From NCBI GenBank assembly GCA_963772645.1, contig CAVYYD010000004.1:115841-179840 (forward strand): a DNA stretch of 64,000 nucleotides, in the 5' to 3' direction. The stretch comes from DASSQJ01 sp963772645. Its GTDB lineage: Bacteria; Actinomycetota; Actinomycetes; Actinomycetales; Dermatophilaceae. Of the stretch, positions 42,426-49,716 are shown in pieces (the first letter of the stretch is position 1; each line of letters begins with the position of its first letter). The position numbers and the translations under genes are program-made. The notes below the pieces were generated by a model that saw only the letters and a program-made list of their open reading frames with translations, was not told the DNA's origin and ran no database searches.

Positions 42426-44366
42426 ATGACGGCGCCCGTCACCTCAGCCCCATCGCGGCCGGAAGCCCCTGTGGACACCGGGGGAGTCATGCGGCGGCTC
42501 AACGTGGTGACCGGCATCGTCGCCGGGCTCCTTCTCGCCACGGCCACGTGGTGGGTGACGAACGCGACCTTCCCCGAGCTGGCGGAGGGCAACCACAAGG
42601 CGGATGCGGTCACCATCCTCACGCTCAGCGCGTGGGTGATCGGCTTCCTCATCGGTGTGGGCGCCTTCGTGGGCCCCGTCCGGTGGCTGCTCGGCAAGGA
42701 CCTGACCCATGACGACGAGCTGTACCTCGCCGGCAAGGACGTCGGGGTCTGGCGCTACTTCAAGTTCACGACCGACCACAAGGTCGTGGGGATGCAGTAC
42801 CTCGTCACGACGATGTTCCTCTTCGCCCTCGGTGGCACCCTCGCGATGCTCATGCGCACCAACCTCTTGCGACCCGGCTCCCAGTTCGTCGACCCGGCGA
42901 CCTACAACGCGCTCGTCGGTATCCACGGCATCATCATGATCATCGCCACGATCGTCATGGTGAGCGGACCGTTCGGCAACTTCATCCTGCCCATCATGAT
43001 CGGCGCGCGCGACATGTCGTTCCCGCGGCTGAACGCGCTCAGCTTCTGGTTGCTGTTCGCCGCCGTTCCGGTTCTGGTCTCCGCGTTCTTCCTCGGCGGC
43101 ATCTCCACCGGGTGGTCGGCCTACGCCCCCCTGTCCGACCAGGCGCCGCGGGGCATGGACGCCTTCCTCGTCACGATCATCACCTTCGCCATCTCGACCG
43201 GCGTGGCGGGTATGAACATCACGACCACCGCGGTCAAGCTGCGGGCGCGGGGCATGACCTGGTCCCGGACCCCGATCTTCGTCTTCGGCACCGTGTCGAG
43301 CGTGGCCCTCGGGCTCATCGCGTTCCCGATGTTCGAGGTCGCGATGATCGAGCTCGGCATGGACCGGGGGATGGGTGCGGGCTTCTTCGACGCCTCGATC
43401 GGGGGGAGCGCCTGGCTCTACTCGAACCTCTTCTGGCTGATGGGCCACCCGGAGGTCTACGTCATCCTGCTGCCCGCCATCGTGGCCCTGATGGAGCTCA
43501 CGCCGGTGTTCACCCGCAAGCCCCTCTTCAGCTTCAAGGGAGCGGTTCTCGGGATCATCGGGATCGTGGGGCTGAGCCTGTTCGTCTGGGCCCACCACAT
43601 GTACATGAGCGGATGGGCGCCGGTCCTGGGCGGTCCCTTCATGGTGACGACCGAGCTCATCTCCATCCCGACGGGGCTGCTCTTCCTGGTCCTGCTCGGG
43701 ACGTTGTGGCGGGGCCGGGTGTGGCTGCGGCTGCCGGTCATGGCGGTCTACGCACTGCTGTGGAACTTCACCATCGGCGGCATCACGGGGATCTACCTCT
43801 CGGACGTGCCCGTGGACCAGGCGATGCACGGGTCGATGTTCGTCACGGCGCACTTCCACTACACCCTGATGGGGGCCGGTCTCACGGGCGCGCTGGGCGC
43901 CCTCGCCTACTGGTTCCCCAAGATGACCGGTCGCATGCTCGACGAGAAGTGGGGCGCGATCGGCTTCTGGGTCGCCCAGCTCGGCTTCAACGTGACGTTC
44001 ATGGGCATGTTCGCCGTCGGCCTGGCGGGTGAGCCCCGCCGGGTCGCGGACCCGGGCTCCTACTTCAGGATCGGGAACCTGGTGTCGTCGATCGGGGCCT
44101 ACACGATCATGCTCGGGATGCTGACCTTCCTCGGGGCGCTCCTGTACTCCTGGCGGTCCGGCGAGGTGGCGGTCGCCAACCCGTGGGGCGCCCGCACGCT
44201 GGAGTGGCAGACCCCGACGCCGGTCCCTCTGGAGAACTTCGAGGTCCTTCCGGTCGTGACGGAGGACTTCTACGGCTACAGCGAGGACGGCGCCGGCGTG
44301 AGCACCGCGCCCGACGGCTCCACGCCCCCCGGCTCACCCGACTACGTGAAGGTGCCCGCGCCATGA
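42426..44366 (+). CDS. ctaD: Cytochrome c oxidase subunit I with extra N-terminal helices
   Basis: A 646-aa heme-copper oxidase subunit. The core keeps the low-spin heme ligand in GIHGIIMI, CuB ligands in GHPEVYV (with the cross-linked Tyr and D-channel Glu) and AHHMYMSG, and HFHY near the end. It is thus a type A1 oxidase that reduces O2 and pumps protons. Before the core come two additional helices (LNVVTGIVAGLLLATATWWV and AVTILTLSAWVIGFLIGVGAFVG), so about 14 in all. ATG 42426 follows CCCAGGAGG. Its stop overlaps subunit III (ATGA). Confidence 0.94.
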   Translation: MTAPVTSAPSRPEAPVDTGGVMRRLNVVTGIVAGLLLATATWWVTNATFPELAEGNHKADAVTILTLSAWVIGFLIGVGAFVGPVRWLLGKDLTHDDELYLAGKDVGVWRYFKFTTDHKVVGMQYLVTTMFLFALGGTLAMLMRTNLLRPGSQFVDPATYNALVGIHGIIMIIATIVMVSGPFGNFILPIMIGARDMSFPRLNALSFWLLFAAVPVLVSAFFLGGISTGWSAYAPLSDQAPRGMDAFLVTIITFAISTGVAGMNITTTAVKLRARGMTWSRTPIFVFGTVSSVALGLIAFPMFEVAMIELGMDRGMGAGFFDASIGGSAWLYSNLFWLMGHPEVYVILLPAIVALMELTPVFTRKPLFSFKGAVLGIIGIVGLSLFVWAHHMYMSGWAPVLGGPFMVTTELISIPTGLLFLVLLGTLWRGRVWLRLPVMAVYALLWNFTIGGITGIYLSDVPVDQAMHGSMFVTAHFHYTLMGAGLTGALGALAYWFPKMTGRMLDEKWGAIGFWVAQLGFNVTFMGMFAVGLAGEPRRVADPGSYFRIGNLVSSIGAYTIMLGMLTFLGALLYSWRSGEVAVANPWGARTLEWQTPTPVPLENFEVLPVVTEDFYGYSEDGAGVSTAPDGSTPPGSPDYVKVPAP

Positions 44367-44968
44367 CGACCGACGTCCACACACCGGTGGCGGGCCACCT
44401 CGACCCCGAGTCCGCCGGGCGGATGAACAAGCTCGGTGTCATCCTCCTCATCGTGGGGGACGCGTTCTTCACGCTGTCCCTGGTCTTCACCTACCTCTAC
44501 CTGCGCGCCCTCAACACCAACGACCAGTGGCTGGGCCAGAAGGACGCCCACCCGGTGGCGACCGGCTACTCGTGGGTCATCGTCGCGGTCGCCGCCGTCA
44601 GCTGGCTCGCCTACCGCTGGGGCGAGCAAGGAGGCCACGACAAGGCGCGGATCGCGCTGGGCGCCGGCATCGCGTCCGTGCTCGTCGTCGTCGACGCGGC
44701 CATGCAGGTGGGGCAGATGATCGGTGCCGGGTTCACCCCCCGTGACGGCGCGTACCAGTCGGCCTGGATGGCGCTTGCCGGCTACCACGTCGTCCACCTG
44801 CTGCTCACCCTGTTCCTGGGTGTCGCGATCGTCAACCGGGCACGGCTCGGGCGGTTCGCCGTCGACAGCTGGCAGGTGCGTCTCGTCGGCTACTGGTGGA
44901 CGTGGATGGTCGTCGCCGCCGTCATCATCGCCGCCACCACCTCGCTGACGACCGTGGCGCACGGATGA
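44363..44968 (+). CDS. ctaE: Cytochrome c oxidase subunit III
   Basis: A 201-aa membrane protein with 5 helices. MNKLGVILLIVGDAFFTLSLVFTYLYLR opens the fold, and AWMALAGYHVVHLLLTLFLGVAIV plus WTWMVVAAVIIAATT close it. This suits the short five-helix type III family. It has no cofactor and stabilises the proton-pumping site in subunit I. It overlaps both neighbours (ATGA with subunit I, and its stop with the ctaB start), so all are on one mRNA. Confidence 0.88.
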   Translation: MTTDVHTPVAGHLDPESAGRMNKLGVILLIVGDAFFTLSLVFTYLYLRALNTNDQWLGQKDAHPVATGYSWVIVAVAAVSWLAYRWGEQGGHDKARIALGAGIASVLVVVDAAMQVGQMIGAGFTPRDGAYQSAWMALAGYHVVHLLLTLFLGVAIVNRARLGRFAVDSWQVRLVGYWWTWMVVAAVIIAATTSLTTVAHG

Positions 44969-45876
44969 CCGTCCGGGTGGCCGCGGCCCCGTCCGTGGCC
45001 ATGCGGACCCGGGTCGCGGCGTACGTCGCGCTGACCAAGCCCCGCATCATCGAGCTGCTGCTCGTCACGACCCTGCCGGCGATGCTGCTCGCCGCCCGCG
45101 GCTGGCCCGCCACCGGCACCGTCCTCGCGACGATGGTCGGGGGGACCGCGGCGGCCGGGTGCGCGAACGCGCTCAACTGCCTCCTCGACCGGGACATCGA
45201 CGAGAAGATGCGCCGGACCGCGAGGCGTCCGCTGCCGCGCGCGCAGGTCTCCGCCCGCGGTGCCGCCGTCCTGGCCGGCGTGCTCGGGGCCGGCTCGTTG
45301 GCGCTTCTCGCCGTCGCCACCACCCCGCTCGCCACTGCTCTGACGGCCGCGGCGATCCTCATCTACGTGGTCGGCTACACGATGGTGCTCAAGCGCCGCA
45401 CGCCGTCGAACATCGTCTGGGGCGGTGCCGCCGGCTGCCTCCCCACCCTCATCGGCTGGGCGGCGGTCACCGGCTCCCTCTCCTGGGCGGCCGTCCTGCT
45501 GTTCCTCATCGTGTTCTTCTGGACACCACCCCACTTCTGGGCGCTGGCGATGCGGTTCCGGGACGACTATTCGGCCGCCCGGGTCCCGATGCTCCCCGTC
45601 GTCGCCACGCGCGAGGTGGTCGCCGCCCAGATGTGGAGGTACAGCTGGGCCATGGTCGGCACGTCGGTGCTGCTCTGGCCGGTCGGCCACACCGGCCCGG
45701 TGTACGCCGTCGCCGCCGTCCTGCTCGGCGGCTACTTCCTCCGAGAGGTCCGCGTGCTCCGCGCCGAGGTGGGCAGGGGGGGTGCCGGACGCCCGATGCG
45801 CGTCTTCCACGCGTCGATCACCTATCTCAGCGGCGTGTTCGGGGCCCTTGCCGTGGATGTGCTGCTGTTCCGTTGA
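44965..45876 (+). CDS. ctaB: Heme O synthase (protoheme IX farnesyltransferase)
   Basis: A 303-aa UbiA-family enzyme with about 9 helices. The first Asp-rich motif is NALNCLLDRDIDEKMRRTARRPLP. The second region is GYTMVLKRRTPSNIVWGGAAGCLPTLIGW, and FWTPPHFWALAMRFRDDYS follows. It adds a farnesyl chain to heme B, making heme O for the oxidase. Its ATG overlaps the subunit III stop. A dedicated copy inside the cluster implies this oxidase uses heme O or A. No ctaA (heme A synthase) is seen here. Confidence 0.93.
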   Translation: MTVRVAAAPSVAMRTRVAAYVALTKPRIIELLLVTTLPAMLLAARGWPATGTVLATMVGGTAAAGCANALNCLLDRDIDEKMRRTARRPLPRAQVSARGAAVLAGVLGAGSLALLAVATTPLATALTAAAILIYVVGYTMVLKRRTPSNIVWGGAAGCLPTLIGWAAVTGSLSWAAVLLFLIVFFWTPPHFWALAMRFRDDYSAARVPMLPVVATREVVAAQMWRYSWAMVGTSVLLWPVGHTGPVYAVAAVLLGGYFLREVRVLRAEVGRGGAGRPMRVFHASITYLSGVFGALAVDVLLFR

Positions 45877-45907
45877 CGCCCCTGCCGCACGTGCCCGGGG
45901 GACCTGG

Positions 45908-47599
45908 GTGACACGTTCGACACCGGCCCGCACCCGGTTCACCGGGCGGCGGGTGGCAGCCGTCGCGCTCCTCGCCCTCCTCCACGTCCTCGTCGGCGCG
46001 GGCCTCGCCTCGGCACACGCCGACCTCGAGGCCTCCACCCCGGCAGCCGGGACGAAGGTCTCCGCGCCGCCGAGCGTCGTGACGCTGAGCTTCAGTGAGG
46101 CGGTGTCCCTGGTGTCCCGCTCGGTCGTGGTGCTCGATGACCACGGCAGACGGGTGGATGCCGCCGACGCGCACCATCCCGGGTCGGACACCTCGACCGT
46201 GTCCGCCACGCTCAGCCCCGGGCTGCCGGTCGGCACCTACACCGTCCTGTGGCGCGTCGTCTCCGACGACAGCCACCCGGTCTCCGGCAGCTTCACCTTC
46301 GGGGTGGGCGTGGTCCCGGCGCCGGGTCCGGGAGGTGCGGAACCCGGCTCGGTGCCGGGCGGGTCGGCGGACGGCTTCATCACCGTGCTGCACTGGGTGG
46401 CGGAGCTCCTGGCCCTCTCCGGGACCGTCGTCCTCGGTGGCGCGGCCTTCTTCGTCGTGGGGCTGTGGCCCGAGGGACGGGCGTCGTCGCGCGCGCGCCG
46501 CATCCTCGCCGTCGCCTGGGCCGCGGCCGTCGCGGGCAGCCTCCTCGTGCTGCTCGTCGGGGGGGCCTACGGCACCGGGGCGGGGGCCGGCTCCCTCTTC
46601 GACCCTGCGACCATGGCCGCGTCGCTGACCACGACGTCAGCCCGGCTCACGGCGCTGCGTGTCGCGGTGCTCGTCCTCTCGCTCTTCTGGTGGCACCACC
46701 TGGTCCGGCGCGGGCGGCTGCCCACGCGCTTCGACACGGTGGGCGTGTGGCTCGTCGTGGCCGTCACCCAGGCGGTGGGCGGACACCCGGGCCACTCCAC
46801 CTCACCGCTGCTCACCACGCTCGTGGACGCTGCCCACCTCACCGCCGTGGCGGCCTGGCTCGGCGGGCTGGTGATGCTCCGGGCCGGCTACCTGTGCCAG
46901 CACGAGGGCGACGAGCACGGGCCGGGGCACGGAACGGCCCTCCTCGAGCGATGGTCGCGCGTCGCCGCGGGCGCCGTGGCCGTCCTCGTGCTCACGGGTG
47001 CGACCTCGTCCCTCGTCCAGGTGGGGTCCTGGGCCGCGCTCGCGGGGACGACCTACGGCCGGCTCGTCCTCGGCAAGGCCGCGCTCCTCGCGCTCATCCT
47101 CGCGGTCGCATTCCGCAGCCGCCGGGTCGTGGCCCGGCTGGTCCGCGGCTCGACCGTCCACCCGCTCCGCCGGCTCGTCACGGTGGAGGCCGCTGGAGCC
47201 GTTGTCGTCCTCGCCCTTTCCGCAGCACTCGTCTCCACGGCACCTGGCCGGGAGACCTACGTGCCGACGATGTCGACGACCGTCCGCGCGCACGGTGCCC
47301 CGGGCGACATCACCCTCCACGTGGCGGTGCGGCCGACGACACCGGGGTTCCAGGGCTTGAGCGTGGCGGCGACGTCGCCCGCCGGGAAGGCCATCCCGAT
47401 CGCGGCCGCCCGGGTGCAGTACACCAACGCGGCGCAGCACATCGGGCCCATGGACTACCCGGTCAGGACGACGCCCGGGGCGGGCGTGGAGGACGCCCTC
47501 GTCAGCGTCCCGACCGTCGGACGGTGGGACGTGCAGCTGCGGGTCGAGGTGAGCGGTACGTGGTACACCGGGGCCTTCTCCTACACGGTCGGCGGATGA
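45908..47599 (+). CDS. CopC-CopD fusion, copper resistance/uptake protein
   Basis: A 563-aa protein. Signal helix, then a CopC domain starting ASAHADLEASTPAAG, where the mature N-terminal His binds Cu(II), and ending SDDSHPVSGSFTFGV. Next comes a CopD domain with about 8 helices, with QAVGGHPGHSTSPLLTTLVDAAHLTAVAAWLGGL in pieces supplying His ligands. The last 115 residues form a second exported beta domain (YtkA-like). It probably brings copper to the oxidase. GTG 45908 lies 31 bp after ctaB with GGGGGAC upstream. Confidence 0.88.
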   Translation: MTRSTPARTRFTGRRVAAVALLALLHVLVGAGLASAHADLEASTPAAGTKVSAPPSVVTLSFSEAVSLVSRSVVVLDDHGRRVDAADAHHPGSDTSTVSATLSPGLPVGTYTVLWRVVSDDSHPVSGSFTFGVGVVPAPGPGGAEPGSVPGGSADGFITVLHWVAELLALSGTVVLGGAAFFVVGLWPEGRASSRARRILAVAWAAAVAGSLLVLLVGGAYGTGAGAGSLFDPATMAASLTTTSARLTALRVAVLVLSLFWWHHLVRRGRLPTRFDTVGVWLVVAVTQAVGGHPGHSTSPLLTTLVDAAHLTAVAAWLGGLVMLRAGYLCQHEGDEHGPGHGTALLERWSRVAAGAVAVLVLTGATSSLVQVGSWAALAGTTYGRLVLGKAALLALILAVAFRSRRVVARLVRGSTVHPLRRLVTVEAAGAVVVLALSAALVSTAPGRETYVPTMSTTVRAHGAPGDITLHVAVRPTTPGFQGLSVAATSPAGKAIPIAAARVQYTNAAQHIGPMDYPVRTTPGAGVEDALVSVPTVGRWDVQLRVEVSGTWYTGAFSYTVGG

Positions 47600-47646
47600 C
47601 GTCGCGTCGGGGCCCCGCGGCAGGTGGGTGGCAACACGCCGCCGCA

Positions 47647-47681
47647 GGCAGGTCCTGACCGCCGCCTCCGTGGGACCTGCC
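47647..47681 (+). terminator. Hairpin terminator of the oxidase operon
   Basis: GGCAGGTCC (47647-47655) and GGACCTGCC (47673-47681) are perfectly complementary over a 17-nt loop, about 50 bp after the CopC-CopD stop. Confidence 0.6.
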
Positions 47682-47884
47682 GGGGATGCACGTGGCGCTG
47701 AACGAGGAGCGCCTCGCGCGCTCGCACCTGGGCTCAGCTCGCGCAGGAACTGGGGTGTGCAGGCTCGCGAACCTGCGCACGGCTCGGATGGCCGACCTGG
47801 AGCTCACCCCACGGGTCACCCGGTGGCTGCGGCGGCCCGCTGCGGAGTTCCTCCCCACGGGCGGCACCCCCGACCGGAGACGGC

Positions 47885-47915
47885 TTGACGTCCGCGTCGG
47901 ACCGCGCGCCATGAT
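47885..47915 (+). promoter_or_regulatory. Promoter of the thioredoxin-fold gene, leaderless type
   Basis: TTGACG (47885-47890) and CATGAT (47910-47915) are spaced 19 bp, and ATG 47922 begins 6 nt after the second, without a Shine-Dalgarno. The rest of the 322-bp gap 47600-47921 holds the terminator above and no gene; the short frame at 47686-47925 has no recognisable pattern. Confidence 0.55.
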
Positions 47916-47921
47916 GCGGGC

Positions 47922-48245
47922 ATGAACGTCGAGCTGCTCGTGATCCCAGGATGCCCCGGCGCGGACGACGCCTCGAGCCTGCTCCGGGGTGCCCTCGACG
48001 ACATCGGGCACGACGGAACGCCCTTCACCGTGGTGACCGTCGACCCGGTCACGGCCCGGACCCGCGAGTTCGCCGGCTCCCCGGCCTTCGTCGTCGACGG
48101 CGTCGACCTGTTCGCGGGGGGCGGCAGCGGCGGCTCGATGGCCTGCCGGCTGTACCCGACACCGGAGGGTCCTCGCAACGTGCCCACCCGTCGAGATCTG
48201 CGCGCGGCCTTGACGGCCCACGTGGCCGGAGCGGCCCGACCGTGA
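47922..48245 (+). CDS. Thioredoxin-fold small protein
   Basis: A 107-aa cytosolic protein. MNVELLVIPGCPGADDASSLLRGALDDIG has the beta-alpha start of a thioredoxin fold with only one Cys (G-C-P-G). FAGSPAFVVDGVDLFAGG holds the cis-Pro loop, and RLYPTPEGPRNVPTRRDLRAAL follows. Similar proteins sit near mercury or copper genes in actinobacteria. A redox or metal-transfer role is inferred. It has its own promoter; its TGA is followed in the same frame, 3 nt on, by TTG of the next ORF. Confidence 0.75.
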   Translation: MNVELLVIPGCPGADDASSLLRGALDDIGHDGTPFTVVTVDPVTARTREFAGSPAFVVDGVDLFAGGGSGGSMACRLYPTPEGPRNVPTRRDLRAALTAHVAGAARP

Positions 48246-48248
48246 TCT

Positions 48249-48554
48249 TTGGACGCTCCGCCGGTCTCCGGGGGACCTCACGCGCCGCCGGGGCAGTGCT
48301 GGTGCTGTGGTTCGGTGGACGACCCACACCGCATGGTGCACCTGGGCAACCATCCGGAGGTCGCCCTGTGCCGTTCCTACGCCCGCTGGGTCGGAAGGAC
48401 GGCAGCGGAGATCGAGGACCGCGACCGGACCGGCATCCCGGTGGCGGTGCGGAACCTGGTGCGACGGCTCAGGCGTGCTGCGACCGACCGCGACTGGCAC
48501 CCGGCCCCCGTGCTGGGTCGACCGCTGCGCTGGCTGGGGAGATACCTGCCGTAG
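48249..48554 (+). CDS. Small Cys-pair (zinc-ribbon-like) protein
   Basis: About 101 aa. GQCWCCGSVDDPHRMVHLGNHPEVALC has a C-x2-C pair and a later Cys and His that could form a zinc site. The rest is basic and helical (RNLVRRLRRAATDRDW). No better start than TTG 48249 is available in frame, 3 nt after the TGA of the thioredoxin-fold gene, so it is probably expressed by re-initiation. The function is unknown. The Cys/His block is far too ordered for chance. Confidence 0.55.
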   Translation: MDAPPVSGGPHAPPGQCWCCGSVDDPHRMVHLGNHPEVALCRSYARWVGRTAAEIEDRDRTGIPVAVRNLVRRLRRAATDRDWHPAPVLGRPLRWLGRYLP

Positions 48555-48660
48555 TGCTGCACGGCGCGCCCCATCGGGCGTGCGCACCGAGAACGCGAGA
48601 CGTACGCGCCCGGCCACCGGTGCGCGTCGACGGCGCCCCCCGGTGTCGAAGGCCGGACGG

Positions 48661-48692
48661 GGAGAGGGGCCGGCATCCACCGGCCCCTCTCC
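48661..48692. terminator. Strong hairpin between convergent genes
   Basis: GGAGAGGGGCCGG (48661-48673) and CCGGCCCCTCTCC (48680-48692) form a perfect 13-bp stem with a 6-nt loop, between the stops at 48554 (plus) and 48739 (minus). Confidence 0.8.
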
Positions 48693-48738
48693 TGCGCGGG
48701 GGACCCACCTCACTCACGGGTCCACCGCCCGGTGGTGC

Positions 48739-49485
48739 TCAGCCGCGTCCGTGGGCGCCCTTGCCCGAGCCGTGCCCGGAGGTGCTTCGTCCCGACCTGG
48801 CGGAGGTCTTCGCGGCCTTCACCGCCTGCTTCGCGGCCTTGCGCTCGGCCTTGGCCGCCTGCTTCTCGGCCTTGGCCGCCTGCTTGTCCGTCGGGGCCGT
48901 CGAGGTCTCGGACTGCTCGTCGGCAGGGTCCTCGCCGGTCGCCGTCTCCTCGTCCGCAGATGCCGGGGGCTCGGTGACCCGGGTGTCGGTGGTGTCGCTC
49001 GACGTGGGGTCGGTCGACGTGGGGTCGGTCGACGTGGGGTCGGTCGGAGAGCCGAAGACGTCGTCGCAGAGCACGGTCTGGATGTTCAGGAAGGCCGGCG
49101 ACTTCGTGGCGGCCTGGCCGTGCGAGAGCTGGACGTGCTGCCAGGCGGTGCAGAGACCGAAGTGCGCCGGTCCGGCCGGGTCAGGCCCCTTGCTGACCGG
49201 GGCGTCGGTCGCCGTCGGGTCCTGGGCCTGCGCGTCGCCGGCCTGGGCGTCCTCGCCCTGCTCGTCCTGGGTGCCGGGGTCTTCCGACTGGTCCTGGGTG
49301 TCGCCCGTCTGCTGCTCGCCCCCGTCCTGCCCGGCGGCTTCCGCCGGTGGAGGCGTGGACGTGTCGCTGGACGGTGTGTCGAGGCTGACGAGCTGGGTGG
49401 ATTCGGTGGCGGCGGCGGCCACGGCGCCGCCGAGGACGACGGCGACGGCGCCGCCGATGGCGACGCCCATGCGGGACAGTGACAT
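48739..49485 (-). CDS. Secreted low-complexity protein
   Basis: A 248-aa protein. Signal helix RMGVAIGGAVAVVLGGAVAAAA is followed by a long acidic Gln/Asp/Thr-rich stretch. A short ordered core (HFGLCTAWQHVQLSHGQAATKSPAFLNIQTVLCDD) holds two Cys that may form a disulphide. Next come tandem TDPTS repeats, and a Lys/Ala-rich tail (AAKAEKQAAKAERKAAKQAVKAAK). ATG 49485 follows GGAGG at 8 nt. The charged tail could contact the cell wall. I do not recognise a family. Confidence 0.65.
   Translation of the reverse strand: MSLSRMGVAIGGAVAVVLGGAVAAAATESTQLVSLDTPSSDTSTPPPAEAAGQDGGEQQTGDTQDQSEDPGTQDEQGEDAQAGDAQAQDPTATDAPVSKGPDPAGPAHFGLCTAWQHVQLSHGQAATKSPAFLNIQTVLCDDVFGSPTDPTSTDPTSTDPTSSDTTDTRVTEPPASADEETATGEDPADEQSETSTAPTDKQAAKAEKQAAKAERKAAKQAVKAAKTSARSGRSTSGHGSGKGAHGRG
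48995..49047. repeat. Tandem 15-bp repeat inside the low-complexity gene
   Basis: Units TCGCTCGACGTGGGG, TCGGTCGACGTGGGG and TCGGTCGACGTGGGG (48995-49009, 49010-49024, 49025-49039) plus a partial fourth. They encode the Thr-Asp-Pro-Thr-Ser repeats on the minus strand. Being in-frame, copy changes would only lengthen or shorten the linker. Confidence 0.85.
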
Positions 49486-49716
49486 GACGAGAGGACCTCC
49501 GGGTGCAGGGGATGAAGGTGGTTCCGATCGTGCTCGCAGTCCCGGCGCCGCGCAGGGTGGTCGGCGCGACATCGTCCGAACGGCCGATGGTCCCACGCGC
49601 CACGCCCCGGGCCGGTTCGGCCAGGCATGGGCGCCCGGGACCAGGTGAGCATGGGTCTGGGACCAGGGCCTCCGGCCGGCCGGAGGCGTGCCGGGCACCC
49701 GGGGGCCGAGCGACGG

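Noticed and set aside
47686..47925. 79-aa plus-strand ORF before the thioredoxin-fold gene
   Set aside because: No ribosome site, no pattern, and it overlaps the promoter and start of the next gene.
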